64,000 bases of DNA. Source: Nymphaea colorata (lineage: Eukaryota > Streptophyta > Magnoliopsida > Nymphaeales > Nymphaeaceae). Position 1 is the first letter of the stretch. The number at the start of each line of letters is the position of its first letter. Below the pieces are notes generated by a model. That model searched no databases. It worked only from the letters and a program-made list of their open reading frames with translations, and was not told where the DNA came from. The position numbers and the translations under genes are program-made. Shown in pieces: positions 15,745 to 27,700 of this stretch. Location: positions 37,129,115 through 37,193,114 of the forward strand of contig NC_045138.2 of the NCBI RefSeq assembly GCF_008831285.2. Direction: 5' to 3'.

Positions 15745-16677
15745 TTAATCGAAGAAAGGCCAGCCGCTGTAACCCCTTGGAACGTTATGCTCGGGAGCAG
15801 CTGAGCTACTTCCTGGGGAGCCATGGCTAGAGTTTGAGCTTCCAGAGCGAAAAGGCCATACAAAGGAAAAGGGGTTACGCCTTCCTTGATTTTCAGAGTT
15901 CATATAGCCGTCCCGTGGGTTTCCATTGCCAAAAGTCGAGTTCCTGTTGCTGCTGCTGCCAATTGAACTGCTGGTAGCCTGTGTTGGCAGTTGGTGACGA
16001 CAGACGGGGCAAGAATTGTGTTGGACCAACCAAGGCACGATGCATTCACAGTGGTAGATGTGCTTGCAAGGCATTTCCCGAGCTTCTGTACCAATCTCAA
16101 ACTTCTCTTGGCAAACTGGACAGTGGGAGTCAACACGCAGGTGCCTCTGACTGATCTTGATGGTGGGCATAGCTTCGATAGCAGAACGCGGTGCTGGGGG
16201 AGGGCCTCTCCTGTCACTCATGGTTAATTGTTCAATCAGTTCCTCGAGATCCTGGTCCATAAAATAATCACTAAAATTGGCAGGGAGGCGCCTGAGTCCA
16301 ATTCCTGATCCCCCATTGAAGATTACTTGCATCCCACCATTGTTAACCATCTCAGCAGGTATTTGTCCTCTGAATACCACGAAAGGGCTTGATCCAAGTC
16401 CTACAGGCCGACCTTGACCTGGAAATCTTCCTCTTGGATCAGTCTCACGGCTTCTCCCTGACCGTGAACTAAGGAAAGCTGACAAAGTTTCCATCAGCCG
16501 GACACTGGACTGATCGTCATAATCGACACCAAGCAAGTCAAGAATACCATGACTGTTCACTTCCTCAAGCTCCTGAACAAAACCACCTCCGCACCTTGAA
16601 CAGGAAGTGTCCCTTGCAGAGACATTAACCATAGAGTTGCATTGGTAACACCAATGAGTATTTCCAGATCGAGACAT
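15745..16677 (-). CDS. RING-H2 E3 ubiquitin ligase with N-terminal zinc ribbon (RHC1A/RING1-like)
   Basis: An intronless coding sequence of 310 residues. The N-terminus has a plant zinc-ribbon (zinc_ribbon_9 type) with Cys10, Cys13, Cys26 and Cys29. The RING-H2 finger follows the C-X2-C-X14-C-X1-H-X2-H-X2-C-X10-C-X2-C pattern with Cys186, Cys189, Cys204, His206, His209, Cys212, Cys223 and Cys226. Trp216 sits at the usual E2-contact position (CIVPWL). The acidic stretch DQDLEELIEQL precedes the finger, and a Ser-rich tail ends in YSGWPFFD, as in this subfamily. It should transfer ubiquitin from an E2 to unknown targets; family members act in stress signalling. The start ATG at 16675-16677 directly precedes the zinc ribbon. 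Confidence 0.93.
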   Translation of the reverse strand: MSRSGNTHWCYQCNSMVNVSARDTSCSRCGGGFVQELEEVNSHGILDLLGVDYDDQSSVRLMETLSAFLSSRSGRSRETDPRGRFPGQGRPVGLGSSPFVVFRGQIPAEMVNNGGMQVIFNGGSGIGLRRLPANFSDYFMDQDLEELIEQLTMSDRRGPPPAPRSAIEAMPTIKISQRHLRVDSHCPVCQEKFEIGTEAREMPCKHIYHCECIVPWLVQHNSCPVCRHQLPTQATSSSIGSSSNRNSTFGNGNPRDGYMNSENQGRRNPFSFVWPFRSGSSNSSHGSPGSSSAAPEHNVPRGYSGWPFFD

Positions 16678-18290
16678 TGCCTAATCTCTGAAAGTTATCC
16701 TCTTCCCCAATCTTCACAATCTCCTGAATGAAGATCAGACAAACCATAACCACAAAATTGTAACATTTTTTTTTTTGCAAAATATGTTTTCCCCGCTTTG
16801 ACTCAACCTACTTACGAGTTATGAGCTACCAAAAGAAAGGCAACTGTAAGAAGAACGAATTAATCTTAGAAAACCTCTAATATGGACCTATACACAGTTT
16901 CAACATTTCAATTAACAACTTTAGAAAGGGAAATCTCCTAAGCTTTTAATTCTTATAATCATGTTAACAACTCCTTACAACAAACAGATAATCAGAAAAA
17001 AGAAAACTTCATTGAAGACAAATATGCCTCTGAAAGGAAGAAAAGCTTGTCAACCACGAACTCCCCCAAGTTTCTTTTCTTGCAGCATGGCCAAAAGCAA
17101 TCCCGTTGATGTTAGTGCATTTTCTATAGAAATTAAGGTTTAAGATGATGAAAGAACATATAAAAAGAACAACAGTCGAAAAATCTTGAAAATTATTACA
17201 GAGTCTTCATGGTTAGAAAACACATGAAGGACAGAGTCCACACAAAAAATGAGGCCAAAAGGCCAAGGGCCACAATGGCATTTGCTTCTGTCCAACAGCA
17301 CAAGGATGAAAACTAATTTTCATCAATTTAAGAAAAGAACAAACACAAGCTCATTGAGACTGTTTGACAACATAATGACAACGCCCTGACCAAAGTGCAG
17401 TCTCCTGTCAAACATCTGATACAGAAAGTATGACTTGAAGTCCTGAAGATGCATGCGGACAAGCAAGAGACTGTAAACACTGCCAACTTCACAAAGAAGT
17501 TGAATAGAAGAAGCGATAAAGTTCATAAATATCACAAAAATTTACCGGTGAAAACGAATTCCCGTGAGATAACTAGATGAAACTTTGGTATCGAATTTGG
17601 CAAAGTACATTAAGAATTAACCGCAAAAGAAAAAGTACCGGCTTGTATGTTCTGGAGTTCATCATATGGTCATCACGGAGACGACGATGATGACCATCAC
17701 CAAGCCTTAATTCGCCAACGAAAGAAAGACACATAGATTTCAGGAACTTCTTTCAAGTACCTTTCTTTAATTCACTTCAACAAACAAAACAGACAAAATC
17801 TTCCACCACAATCACGAAATTCTATATGCTATTACAGTCAAAATACAATATGGACATAAAATGCCGTTACTCATCACGCAGCGAGAGACAGATCAAAATT
17901 CAAGAACAAATTTCTCGAAGCTAGAGATGAAACCAAAAAAAGTTTCACAAAGCGCCCTCCAGTTCACCATCTGACATCGAAAGCGATGAAATTCTACCGA
18001 AGTACATACCGGAACATCATCCGACTAACTACTTGAAAAGCACGTAAAAATGCCTAAAACTACGGTTTTCAGGCGATCGGTCATCAATAACAAGAACTAA
18101 GTCGCAACCGGTATAAGAGACCGCCGAATCCACCAAAATTCTCCGGCCAAACATGCGATACAGAAAGAAGAGCAGGAATTGGGGAAGAGAAAAGTGAAGA
18201 ACGCACCTTTGGAAAGGAGAGCTAGAAGCACATCGGAGGTGGAGCTCTCATGGTGAAGGTTCCAGATAGCGGGAGGGAGAAGAAGTCATG
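16678..18290 (-). other. 5'UTR and leader intron of the RING gene
   Basis: On the minus strand a good acceptor (TTCATTCAG|GAG) gives a leader exon at 16678-16723. A strong donor (CCAAAG|GTGCGT) ends a first non-coding exon at 18207. The leader intron would span 16724-18206, about 1.48 kb. No protein is recognised inside it. The transcription start is not fixed but is probably near 18250-18300. Confidence 0.6.
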
Positions 18291-19735
18291 GAAGACAAAA
18301 AAAAACACAACAAGGAAAAACAAACGGAGAAATAAATGAGAAAACGAAAAGATAAACGCGGAAGGTTCATTCAAGGGACTCAATTATTTCGTCATTGCGA
18401 GGATTCCACCGACGAATAAATAAAATATTAAATATAAAAAGACCTCATTGCCCACCTCGTTACGATTCAATCCGGGTTCGCCAAACGTCCAGAACTCATG
18501 AAATCTGGATCCACATGGGAAAGTTGAAAGTCGGACCCGGCTCGCGGTTCTATATGACTTAACAAGATCCCCCGAAAATCCAGCAACGCGCAAGTATTTG
18601 GATCAGAACCAGACCCAAATCCAAAGAAATTGTGCCAAAATCCATATCTTTACGGTTTCGGATCGGATCGGATCATACCAGATCGGTACTAAAATTGGGA
18701 TCCAGGAGCCCTCATTGGACATTTCCTTTAGGTGGAAAAAGTCTTTGACTGAGGTCACTCACTGCTGTGAATTCTACAAAAATAACGTGAGGAAAATGCG
18801 TCTAGAAAGCAAAATAAAGGAACTTAAAGCCAATTAATCGTACTTCACCGGAGTCCTTTTTCTAGACGCGTTAACAAGACAAACTGGCTTGAATCGACGA
18901 AGCAGATGGTGTTTGACCATTCGAGACGAGTCTAAGACACACCAGTGGGGAAAATAACGTTAAAAATACGTGTAATTAAAGGTCGCAACGCGAATACATA
19001 TATAACGCGATATGACGATACATGAACTAATTTCGCGTTTTATTTGTGCAGTGAGAAGCAACGTAAAGCAACACGCGTTTGGTAACCAACCCGCCAACCC
19101 TCGGCGCCACAGAATCAAATTACTAATTGAGATAATTATTTACAGTTCAGCATATTTCAAATTTAGTGTAATACAGTGTCTAAATGCAATTTAATATTTT
19201 TAAATTCGTTAAAAATTTGGCTATCAGGATCCATTTAATCGACGCTGCATATTTAAAACAAGGATTTTTTAATAAAATAGACTGTTTGTCTAACTAATTT
19301 AAATATTAACAGACACTTTAAGTGATTTGAATGGAGTTGATTGTGTGCTTATATTATTGGTACACTTGAAGAGATTAATGCAAACTAATGAACTTAAATA
19401 TATATGGGCTTGGATCTTATATAAATTATGATTTTGATGAAGCAGGATTGTCTTAAGATCAAATCCAATTTTAGCATATTCCAAAGACATACCATGAAAG
19501 AATTGAATTCCTAAAAACATGTTTAGCACTGGATTTAAACGTTCCTCGGGCCTATCTTGAATCGATATTTTGATGTCTCTGACTCTAACCCGAAATTTGT
19601 GCTCAGTTCGGGTCGGGTACTAACCCTGTAAAGAAACTCGACCCGTTATCTCCAATTTAAAAACCAACCAACCTGCGCCAAAATTTCCGAAGTTTTCCCA
19701 CCGGCGTGGCTTTTCTTCGATCATTTTCTGCCTTC

Positions 19736-19770
<35 letters not shown>

Positions 19771-19782
19771 GTGGGGCTGCTG
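18291..19782. promoter_or_regulatory. Shared upstream region of the divergent RING (-) and p32-like (+) genes
   Basis: About 1.5 kb between head-to-head genes. It holds GGATC-type repeats near 18660-18710 ('ggatcggatcggatc') and a GGGTCGGGT stretch near 19607-19618. A pure CT run lies at 19741-19766, just before the p32-like start. No gene of its own is recognised. Confidence 0.55.
19741..19766 (+). repeat. (CT)13 leader microsatellite of the p32-like gene
   Basis: A perfect CT run ending 16 bases before the ATG at 19783, almost certainly transcribed as part of the 5'UTR. Confidence 0.85.
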
Positions 19783-22330
19783 ATGAGGAAGTTCTTGAGG
19801 GTTTTGAAGGACAATGCCTCGGAAGGGATCAGCAAGGCCCTCGGTGATGCTGAACTCCTGCGGGCCGTCCAATCTGAGCTCAGGCACGAGATGTCGAAGG
19901 ATCATTTCAAGGTATGTTTCAGAACCCTACTAAATGAGGGACGTCGATCGGTTCTTCTCCTGTGACTTGCTTGGGATTCGAAAGGAAAATCCGCTCCATT
20001 TTTTTTGCTTCCATGAAGCCCGAGCCCCTGAGTTTCGTTTTCCCGAATTAGGGTTCCATTGTCTAGAAATGGGAGGAGTCGACTGTCTGATCGTTATTGG
20101 TTGGATTTGTTGTTCAAATAGTGAAATGTTGGCGCAATTTTCGTAGTTTTCGATGCGGAGGTGCTTGATCGCGTCGGCCGATGAGTCTGCTTATGGCCTT
20201 CCCTCGGTCCTTTGTTAACTAGCCAGCAATCCGCTTGTCTGAAGCCTTAATTATAATAAAGTCGTGTTGAGCGGACTTTTGTGAATCCCGAACTACACTA
20301 GGAATTATATCGTTTCTACTGACGCTTGTTCACTTCTTTCATTGAGTGATGATGTGGAGCGTGTTCTTCGCAACATGTGATGTGTTCATTGATAGGAACT
20401 TCAACCTGCTGTTTCGCTACCCGTAGCTAATTGACGGTATATGATTTGCCTTGTTCTTTGGGCCCATATATTAGGTAGCAATCTTAGTAAAAAAATGTCG
20501 ATGTTCTAACCTGGGACTGGATGACTTATTTAAGTGCACCAGTGGATCTCTGCTTCTACTAACCTCAATAATCTACAATTCTTTTGGATTACTTTTCAAC
20601 AGAGTCGTCCAACCGGTTCGTTGGGACATTTTGTTGTGGAGAGGGACAGCCCCCAGACGCAAGATGTAATTCTGAGGGGGAAATATGGTGCTGAGGACAT
20701 TGCGCTGTCTGCTTTACTGGGTCCACTATGCAACTATGAAGAAGGTTGTCTGTTTCCGGGGCATGTTCTGATGAAACTGTGCGTCGCAAAGCCTGGTTCA
20801 AGTGCTGTTTTGCAGTTTGATTGCAGAGTTTCCGGTGAGAACGAGTCCAACTTTTCTATTCAAAAAGCTCTGTATCACGAAGATTTCAATTCTTTGAGCA
20901 GTTGTAAGTACAGAGGCCCTCAGTATAAGTAAGTTTCTCTCTCTCGGATGGTTCGAATTTTGAAATTTACAAAAGTGAAATGTGCAGCCTCTGGATTACT
21001 TGTTTACTTACCCTTCTGGTGGATGCTTTAAGAAGCATCTTTGTCTTGACATCTTTTTAGTAAGCATATTCTGCGACTTTGGACGCGAAAAAACTGCTTA
21101 TGCAGTCTTTGTCATATCGAAGGAGTTGCCATCCAGTTCTTCATTTTACAGGATTATAAACTATGGGACCACGGATGCCTATGTATCATGATGAAAAGAG
21201 TGGAGAATGGGGCATTCTTTAATGATATGAATTAGAGAATTGATCAGGATCTGTTAGGGACATAAATAGCTCCGATTGTAGAATTTGATCGTACTCTGGT
21301 ATCTTATGCATTTAGTAGATGCTATATTTTTTAGTTTCCTGGTAGAAACTTGGTCCTGTTGTCCATGTAGGATGTAGAAAAATTAGGTGGCTGAACTGTA
21401 CATGTAGAGAAAATAAGATGTGAGACTGCAAAATGCTGCCATATTCATGTCAATGCTGAGCAAGAAGAGGCCCACTCGATACTTACGAGTTTGACGAAAA
21501 AACTTCCGAAGTCCCTGAAAACATCTGGTACCACGCTTTACGTCATGTCCTTGGTAAGTTCATGTTCTGAAATCTTAAGCATCACTTTGGATGGTCTTGA
21601 AGTTGTTCTGAGGAAAACTAAAGATGATGAATGGGTTGGCCTTGTTGATAAGTGGTTGCCCTTGCTTAACTGTCATGAACTTGGCTCATGATGCGTACAT
21701 ATTCTTGTGCACATCCATGTGTCTTGTTTCTAAATGTATATGTGGCTGGGTTGATTACGTACAACAATTACATCTTTATACTGTGTATCTCTTGTCTTAA
21801 CGTTAAGAGGGTAATATGCCATGTTCGATTGGGTCATCCCTTGAAGTGGCTTAAACAGTTACTGGTCTACTTGTTGGTTCGTCCTTCCACTTCTATCCTG
21901 AATTAGGATGTTCATGTTCTGCCTGGTGCATTCTTCTTCTCCTTTGGTAGATGTATAATATGTTTTAGCATTACTAGGTAAGCTTCATGCTTTCTTTTCT
22001 TTCATTTTTATTTTCAGCATGTTGCTTCTACCAAACCTTGAAGAAATTTTCCTATTTGTCATTCGGGACACGTAAGATAGGTGGCCTGACATGATTTGAA
22101 CTTGGAAGTTAGTAGTTTAACAATTTGCGCTGATCAACTATTTTTCATGCCGTTGCAGCTCATTAGATCCTGAATTGCAGAAAGGGTTGAGAAGATTCTT
22201 GTGGGTTCGGGGAGTTGATACGCAGCTGTCCAATTTTCTTCTGGTTCACTTGCATAAGAAGGAGCAAAGTCAATATGTGAAATGGCTGCAAAAGTTGGAG
22301 TCTATGATAGCGCGGAATTTAGAAAGATAG
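19783..22330 (+). CDS. Mitochondrial glycoprotein-family (p32/MAM33/C1QBP-like) protein
   Basis: Exons 19783-19911, 20603-20928 and 22159-22330 join in phase to 208 residues. The p32/MAM33 family forms acidic doughnut-shaped trimers, mostly in the mitochondrial matrix, with roles in respiration and mitochondrial translation. Family features seen are the beta-rich middle (FVVERDSPQTQDVILRGKYG, LKLCVAKPGSSAVLQFDC) and the C-terminal block (YNSLDPELQKGLRRFLWVRG, then KEQSQYVKWLQKLESM). The first exon begins MRKFLRVLKD, basic and hydrophobic enough for a weak organelle-targeting segment. It is short, and targeting cannot be settled by eye. The in-frame GTG four codons upstream is not a plausible eukaryotic start. 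The donor at 20928 splits the Asn codon before SLDPEL. Confidence 0.88.
19912..20602 (+). other. First intron of the p32-like gene
   Basis: Intron of 691 bp, donor AAG|GTATGT and acceptor TTTTCAACAG. Nothing recognisable inside. Confidence 0.75.
20929..22158 (+). other. Second intron of the p32-like gene, 1.23 kb
   Basis: Donor AA|GTAAGT, acceptor CCGTTGCAG. No gene recognised; the open frames at 20982-21191 and 21491-21906 show no family motif. Confidence 0.75.
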
Positions 22331-22699
22331 AATGCCTGGAGGGTTCATTTCTGGCTTGCGTTGTTTCACGGCCATCCTTCATTGCCATCTCTAGGCCATG
22401 CTTAAATCTTTGACTTTGGAGAGATCAGCTTCCGGTGACGTCCCTGATTTTTTCCCAAATTTCCATCAGTTTCCTATGAACAGTAAAGCTTGGAAGGATC
22501 TGAAGAACCTGGATGCGGGTATTTGTGCATTCCTAAGATGGCCTATTTAGTTGTTTGTCAGTTTTTTCTCAAAGGAATATCAACAGAGGAGCTGCTCGTA
22601 TGCCAAAAGCTCAAAAGCATGGGCTTGGTTGTAGCAGAATCATATGTACCTTCATTGTAATACCTTTTTGTACCAAAACTGGGAACATGAAAGAAATCT

Positions 22700-22875
22700 G
22701 AGGTCTGAAAACGAATACTTTGAAATTGATGATGCTAACTAAATAACAAGCAGCGCCATGGATGGGACCATTCAGGATTTGACAATTCCTGGAACATGTT
22801 GCTCGAACGCGTAAGCTGGGACAAGGTGCAATGAGGTCTGAAAACGAATACTTTTAAATTGATCATGCTAACTAA
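22700..22875 (+). repeat. Direct duplication of a ~43-bp segment
   Basis: The words 'gaggtctgaaaacgaatac' and 'aaattgat.atgctaacta' occur at 22700-22742 and again at 22833-22875, 133 bp apart, with only a couple of differences. Confidence 0.8.
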
Positions 22876-23644
22876 GGTAGCGGTTGATTGCATACCCTGA
22901 TTTGGAGGGAAAATTTCACAAGGGAAAGGTTTCCTTTGTAAAGGGTGGCTGAGGGGAATTTTCATATTGTCCTAAAATGATGTGTGTTTGATAAACTGGT
23001 AAAAGTTTGAATGGAAATTGTTTTGGTGTCTGATGTTAATTTGTAATTTGTTTTACAATAATCACACAATTTTTATTAACTTTTAAATAAAATAAAAATT
23101 TTAAAAATAATCTCAACTTTATTCACCAATGTACAAATCCATCCAACAACATTTAACGTCCAACAAATTTGAAATCCCATTTCTTTTATATTGATTTTTG
23201 TGAAATATTGATGCTTACTTTATAAACAGTGCCACATTCAAACTTTCTTTATTGCAGGATTTCAAAGTAATCCTTGAAAAAGAAGATTGTATGTGGAAAC
23301 GGTTTTAACCACTTAAAAGAGAGAGGTTTACCCTCATAGCTACTTGTGTACTATATTTTTTAAAATTTGTAATTATTTGAAGTTATTAAAATCTAAAAAG
23401 TGAATTCAAACTAGGCCCATTCATCTCCATTAGATGCGGTGGTTCGGATAAAATAGAGCGTAAGGTCCAATTAGGACGGACTCCAAAGCCCAAGCTTGAA
23501 AGGAGGCCCGACCCGACCGTTGAGTTTGGACTCAGAACAGAACTTTTACTCCCAGCATTATTTCCTGATTCCCTCTCCGGTCGCATTTTTCATCAGAAAA
23601 AACGGGAAGAGTGAGGTTGGCCTGAGTGCGTTCTCCGATGGTCG

Positions 23645-23830
23645 ATGGCGTCGGCACCTACGGCAGAAGGCGAGGAGCGGTGGAACAGAGAGATCGTGCC
23701 TCGGGTCTTCGTCTAGTGTGCGGCAGTCTCGCCAAGCAATTTGTTGTCTCCTGCTCATCAAGCCTTGGTGGTATTACCTATTGGTCCTCTCTCACCGTTG
23801 TACCAGACATTTGACAGTGGAAACGGCTGT
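23645..23830 (+). pseudogene. Frameshifted F-box-like gene fragment
   Basis: From the ATG at 23645, one frame reads MASAPTAEGEERWNREIVPRV and then reaches a stop at 23714-23716. The other two forward frames then read VCGSLAKQ and LLLIKPWWYYLLVLSH. The first frame resumes with PLYQTFDSGNG. Taken piecewise, this resembles the start of plant F-box/LRR proteins (a W..E.VPRV lead-in followed by an LL..SPW-type F-box helix). The frames cannot be joined without at least two or three indels, and no LRR part follows. I therefore call a decayed relic. It could also be chance similarity; the assignment is from memory of the family, not an alignment. Confidence 0.4.
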
Positions 23831-23970
23831 TGCTCAAGCGAAAGGCAAAAAATGGCTCCTGCTCAAGCGGATGCAAGGGCATTGGAGGAGCAACTGCTGC
23901 CCTTAATGTTTCACAAGCCGAAGATACTCGACACTCTTTTAACACTCACAGCCAAGTAAAATTTAACCAG

Positions 23971-24001
23971 AATGACTATTTTACCAGGTAAAATAGTCAT
24001 T
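23971..24001. repeat. Perfect 31-bp palindrome (15-bp arms, 1-nt centre)
   Basis: AATGACTATTTTACC is followed by A and then by its exact reverse complement GGTAAAATAGTCATT. It could form a strong hairpin, or be the fused ends of a foldback element. Confidence 0.95.
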
Positions 24002-24717
24002 TGGAGGAGGGGAACTACAGTATTTCAGTAAGTAATCAAGTTGACTTGGAACACTTAAGCTGGGACCATACAAATAACTTACCCGAGTTTTAAACGGCAA
24101 ACTTTTTTTTTGAAATATAATAAATGAGTTCGAATAAAAATTTTAAATAAAAGAAAAATAAAATAAATGAGAAACTAATAACACAAACATAAATTTTCAA
24201 TAAATAAAAAATTGAAAAAAACTGTTTTGCATTAAACAACGGAAAAAAATGAAAAAAACCGTGTTTTTTTAATTTTAAACAACTATTTAATTTATCACAT
24301 TTTTTTCAAAAAAAAAAAAATGTTTTCTGCGACTATAATAAAAAGAATGTGCCTTTTTGTGACTATACATATTTGTTCCTCCCGTAAGGCCAGCTGATAC
24401 CTTACACAATATTGCTACTATTTTATTCAAAATTTAGCATAGTCAGTTTTTATTGCGTAGTCAGATTTCTTGAACCAATGACTATTTTTAGCCAAAACGT
24501 GCTACCAAATAATTTAGTATAAATACCATGTTTTTAAGAGGAGATTATTGCGTAGTCAGTTTTAACCATGCTATTTTTAGCCAAAACATGCACATGGCGT
24601 TACATTCAGAAGAAAATATTTAAAATATATATATAACTTTATAAGTTGGCATATTGTAGTTTCTCCGCACGCTCAGCCATTCTTATAATATTGATGAAAA
24701 GGGACACCGCAAAATGA

Positions 24718-27700
24718 TTAGTTGGTAGTCCGAGCATTCACATCCAACGACATTTTGAACGTCTTTGCTTTCTTGAGACCCGCTGGAAGATTCTTGAGGA
24801 CAGGAAGGCTAATGGAACGATTGTATATTCTGCGTTCACGAGCCGGCCTTCCTGATGCTGTCCTAGACAGGGTCCTTTGAGATGTTGAACTTTTGATGTT
24901 TATCCTGAAGCCATCAGAGTTCAGTATTTCGCTCAACTCGTCATCATCAAGCTCTTCATCAGACCTTGTCGAAGATTCTATCACGGATCCGTCAAACTGA
25001 TTTTTTTGCAACACGATATGAGTAAGAAAATTATTCATTTGATATTTAAAGGATGCAACTATACACTCAGAAGATTGAAGTTTTACCTCATCTTCGCAGA
25101 GTTCTTGAGGGTCTTGTTCACTGGAACTGTCATCCGTATCAGGAAAAACCTCTTCTTCACTCTCTGATACTGCTAGTTCCTCGATGAGCTGACAAACACA
25201 TTTATCTTTGTTAGTACAGCAAAAACATGGAACAAACAAAGAAAATGCTATAGTTTCGCACAAATAAGATAGCGCTCATGTAAGCTTGCAAGCGGCAAAC
25301 AGAAAAAAGAAAAGCAGGTGGGAGAGAGGGGTATCATTTTTTTCTCATGGTTCAAGGGGGAAATTCTTCACAACAAACTTTTCTAAGCCCACGTTTTACA
25401 TGCAACTGAAACATGTATGGAGATGGAGATTCGTGTTACAAGTTCCAATGTCACTCTCTGCCGGTCACATTAGATGGATCGCATGCACATGAAAAGAAGA
25501 AAATGACATCTTATCTGTGGCTCTCTTTGGCAAATAATGAGACGGTTCCCAGAAACTACTTTGGGCCAACCATTTAAATATTTAAATTATTTTCAGAAAA
25601 AGGGTAAAGTCATCAGTCCAGGTGGTACGAGATATACATTTTTTCTGAAAAGATAAAAAGGATTTCCATGATCATGTTCTTGGATGAGAGATCCCATGCT
25701 AACGAAATTTGCAAGCAAACTGTTGGCTCGGTCCGCTCGAGAACAAAAGGTGAAAAAGTACCAACAGTTTGGCATTTTATTAGAGAAACTTGAAAGAAAG
25801 ATAGTTAGAAGTTTACTGCAGTAAAGCAATGTGAGGTAGGAAAATCAATAAGGACAGTTATCGTGAGAGAAAGAGAGGCAGCCTCCAATTTCCTGCAGCA
25901 TATATAGCTAATCCAGAAAAAAGAACTCTTAGAGCTGAACTTACATCCTTTGCATGTCCTTCTGAACAGATTGGCGAGCTGGAGCATGAGGAATATTGAG
26001 TTGACTCATCTCCGTCCACTTTTGAACCATTTAAGCTACTGGCGTAACTTGTCCCTTCCATGTCATTTGGCCAAGATCCAATACCAAAATTGCCGAACTG
26101 TACATTTACAGGCTCAGAAAGACCAATCTGCAAAGGTCCATATAGAGGACCCTCAACTGTATTATTACTACAATAAGTAGAATTACATGGTGAAGTCCTG
26201 TCACCATTGTTAGAGGAGAACGGCCATGCTTTGGAAACAGAACCATCGGAATTTACAATAGCCATAAGACGCCTTGAGGACCCTTGTCTCTGAATAATTT
26301 TGAACATGCACTTTGAACTTACTGAATTTGCATCACACTGCTTGTAATATTCATCACTTACTACCTTAACCGTATTTGTAGCCGTGTCACATAACCTTAT
26401 TCCCATCTGCCGCTTCCTCAAACAGCTGAAAATGGTTGCATGTATAGCAGCCACACTTCTGTCAACATTTGTATTATTCACCTTGGGAACCATATGCTTT
26501 TCAGCTCGCTTGCATAAGTAGTCCTGTATTGTTCTTATATTTGAAATGTACTTGACGTACTTGTTCTTTTTTGGATCTAGAGTCATGTACTTCGCACGAA
26601 TTGCAAATCGCTCTAGGTGTTTCTCTTCATCTGATATATAAATCAGGAATGGTATAATGGATGGATGTTTCTTCATCAAACCCATCTGGAATTCAAGAAG
26701 AAAATATGCAAAATGGGAAAAACGTAAATCAGCTTGACAACATGCATGACAACTAATTCATTTAAGCACAAGTTTTTACCACAAAATTAAGACTCAAATG
26801 TACTCCTTCAACTATCACTGATTCTTTATGGTCCTCCCATGTGGTAATCAGCTTGTCAAGGCTGTCCATTACCATTTCACTCTGTGCCTTGTAGCCCTCA
26901 ACAGCCATAACCTTAGATCCAATGGCTTCAGTTGAACATACAATTTAGAAAAATGAGTTCCTTTAAAAGGCTTCAGATAAGTTCTCAAATGAAGAGACAT
27001 TACCTGGTACGGAAATCATTTTTCCATCTTTTCTTTTAGCCTTGGCCTGAGCAACAGATGTGGGATCAAGGTATTCCCCAGCATGATATGTTGAAGCCCA
27101 TAACAGAGGATTATCCTTCTCATCTACAAAGCTCCTCATCATATGCCGAATTGAATCTGTAGATACAACAGTCGTAATTCCAAGTCTACTACCCTGTAAA
27201 AGCAACCGTCCACAGACATATCTGTAAATTCAGAATCCATAGTTCTCCTTATCAAAGGCAATAAACAAACTAATAAGATATGTTTTCATATGACAATCTA
27301 TATGCGGGAATATCTGAAGTGGCAAAGTCTAGTGAAAAGTGCACGAGAAACTGAAAGCACAGGGTCTCTTTATCTTTATGATTCATAACCTCCAAAATAC
27401 TCATAAATTTTCATACTACATGAACCAGCCGACAATTGGGAGCCAGCTGCATAAAATAGTTGGCAAAAGCAAAATGGCTTTTTCCTATGGCCACAAGTAT
27501 ATCTTCCCTTCTCCTGTCCGATTTATTCTTTTTTCTCAGCAGAAGATTATTCCTGGTCATTGTCCAAGGGTATAATTTGCACTATTAAGCAGCTTTTACT
27601 GCACTGTGATGACCAGATCCCTGTTATGGTGCACAAACAAATAAAAAGTAAACTAGCAGATAGTAGCTTTTGACAAACTAGGATTGACAGTTCAAACCAT

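Larger units (their letters stand above)
22331..24717. other. Intergenic region between convergent p32-like and LPA1 genes
   Basis: Contains the p32-like 3'UTR, a direct duplication at 22700 and 22833, a frameshifted F-box-like relic (23645-23830), a perfect palindrome (23971-24001) and an A-rich segment near 24090-24370 that may be a decayed MITE. No intact gene is seen. Confidence 0.6.

Noticed and set aside
25858-25944. C-terminal extension [11 protein letters not shown] and onward of the large LPA1 exon
   Set aside because: It reads through a good GTAAGT donor at 25944; splicing to 25188 restores the acidic family C-terminus in phase. It could exist only as intron retention.
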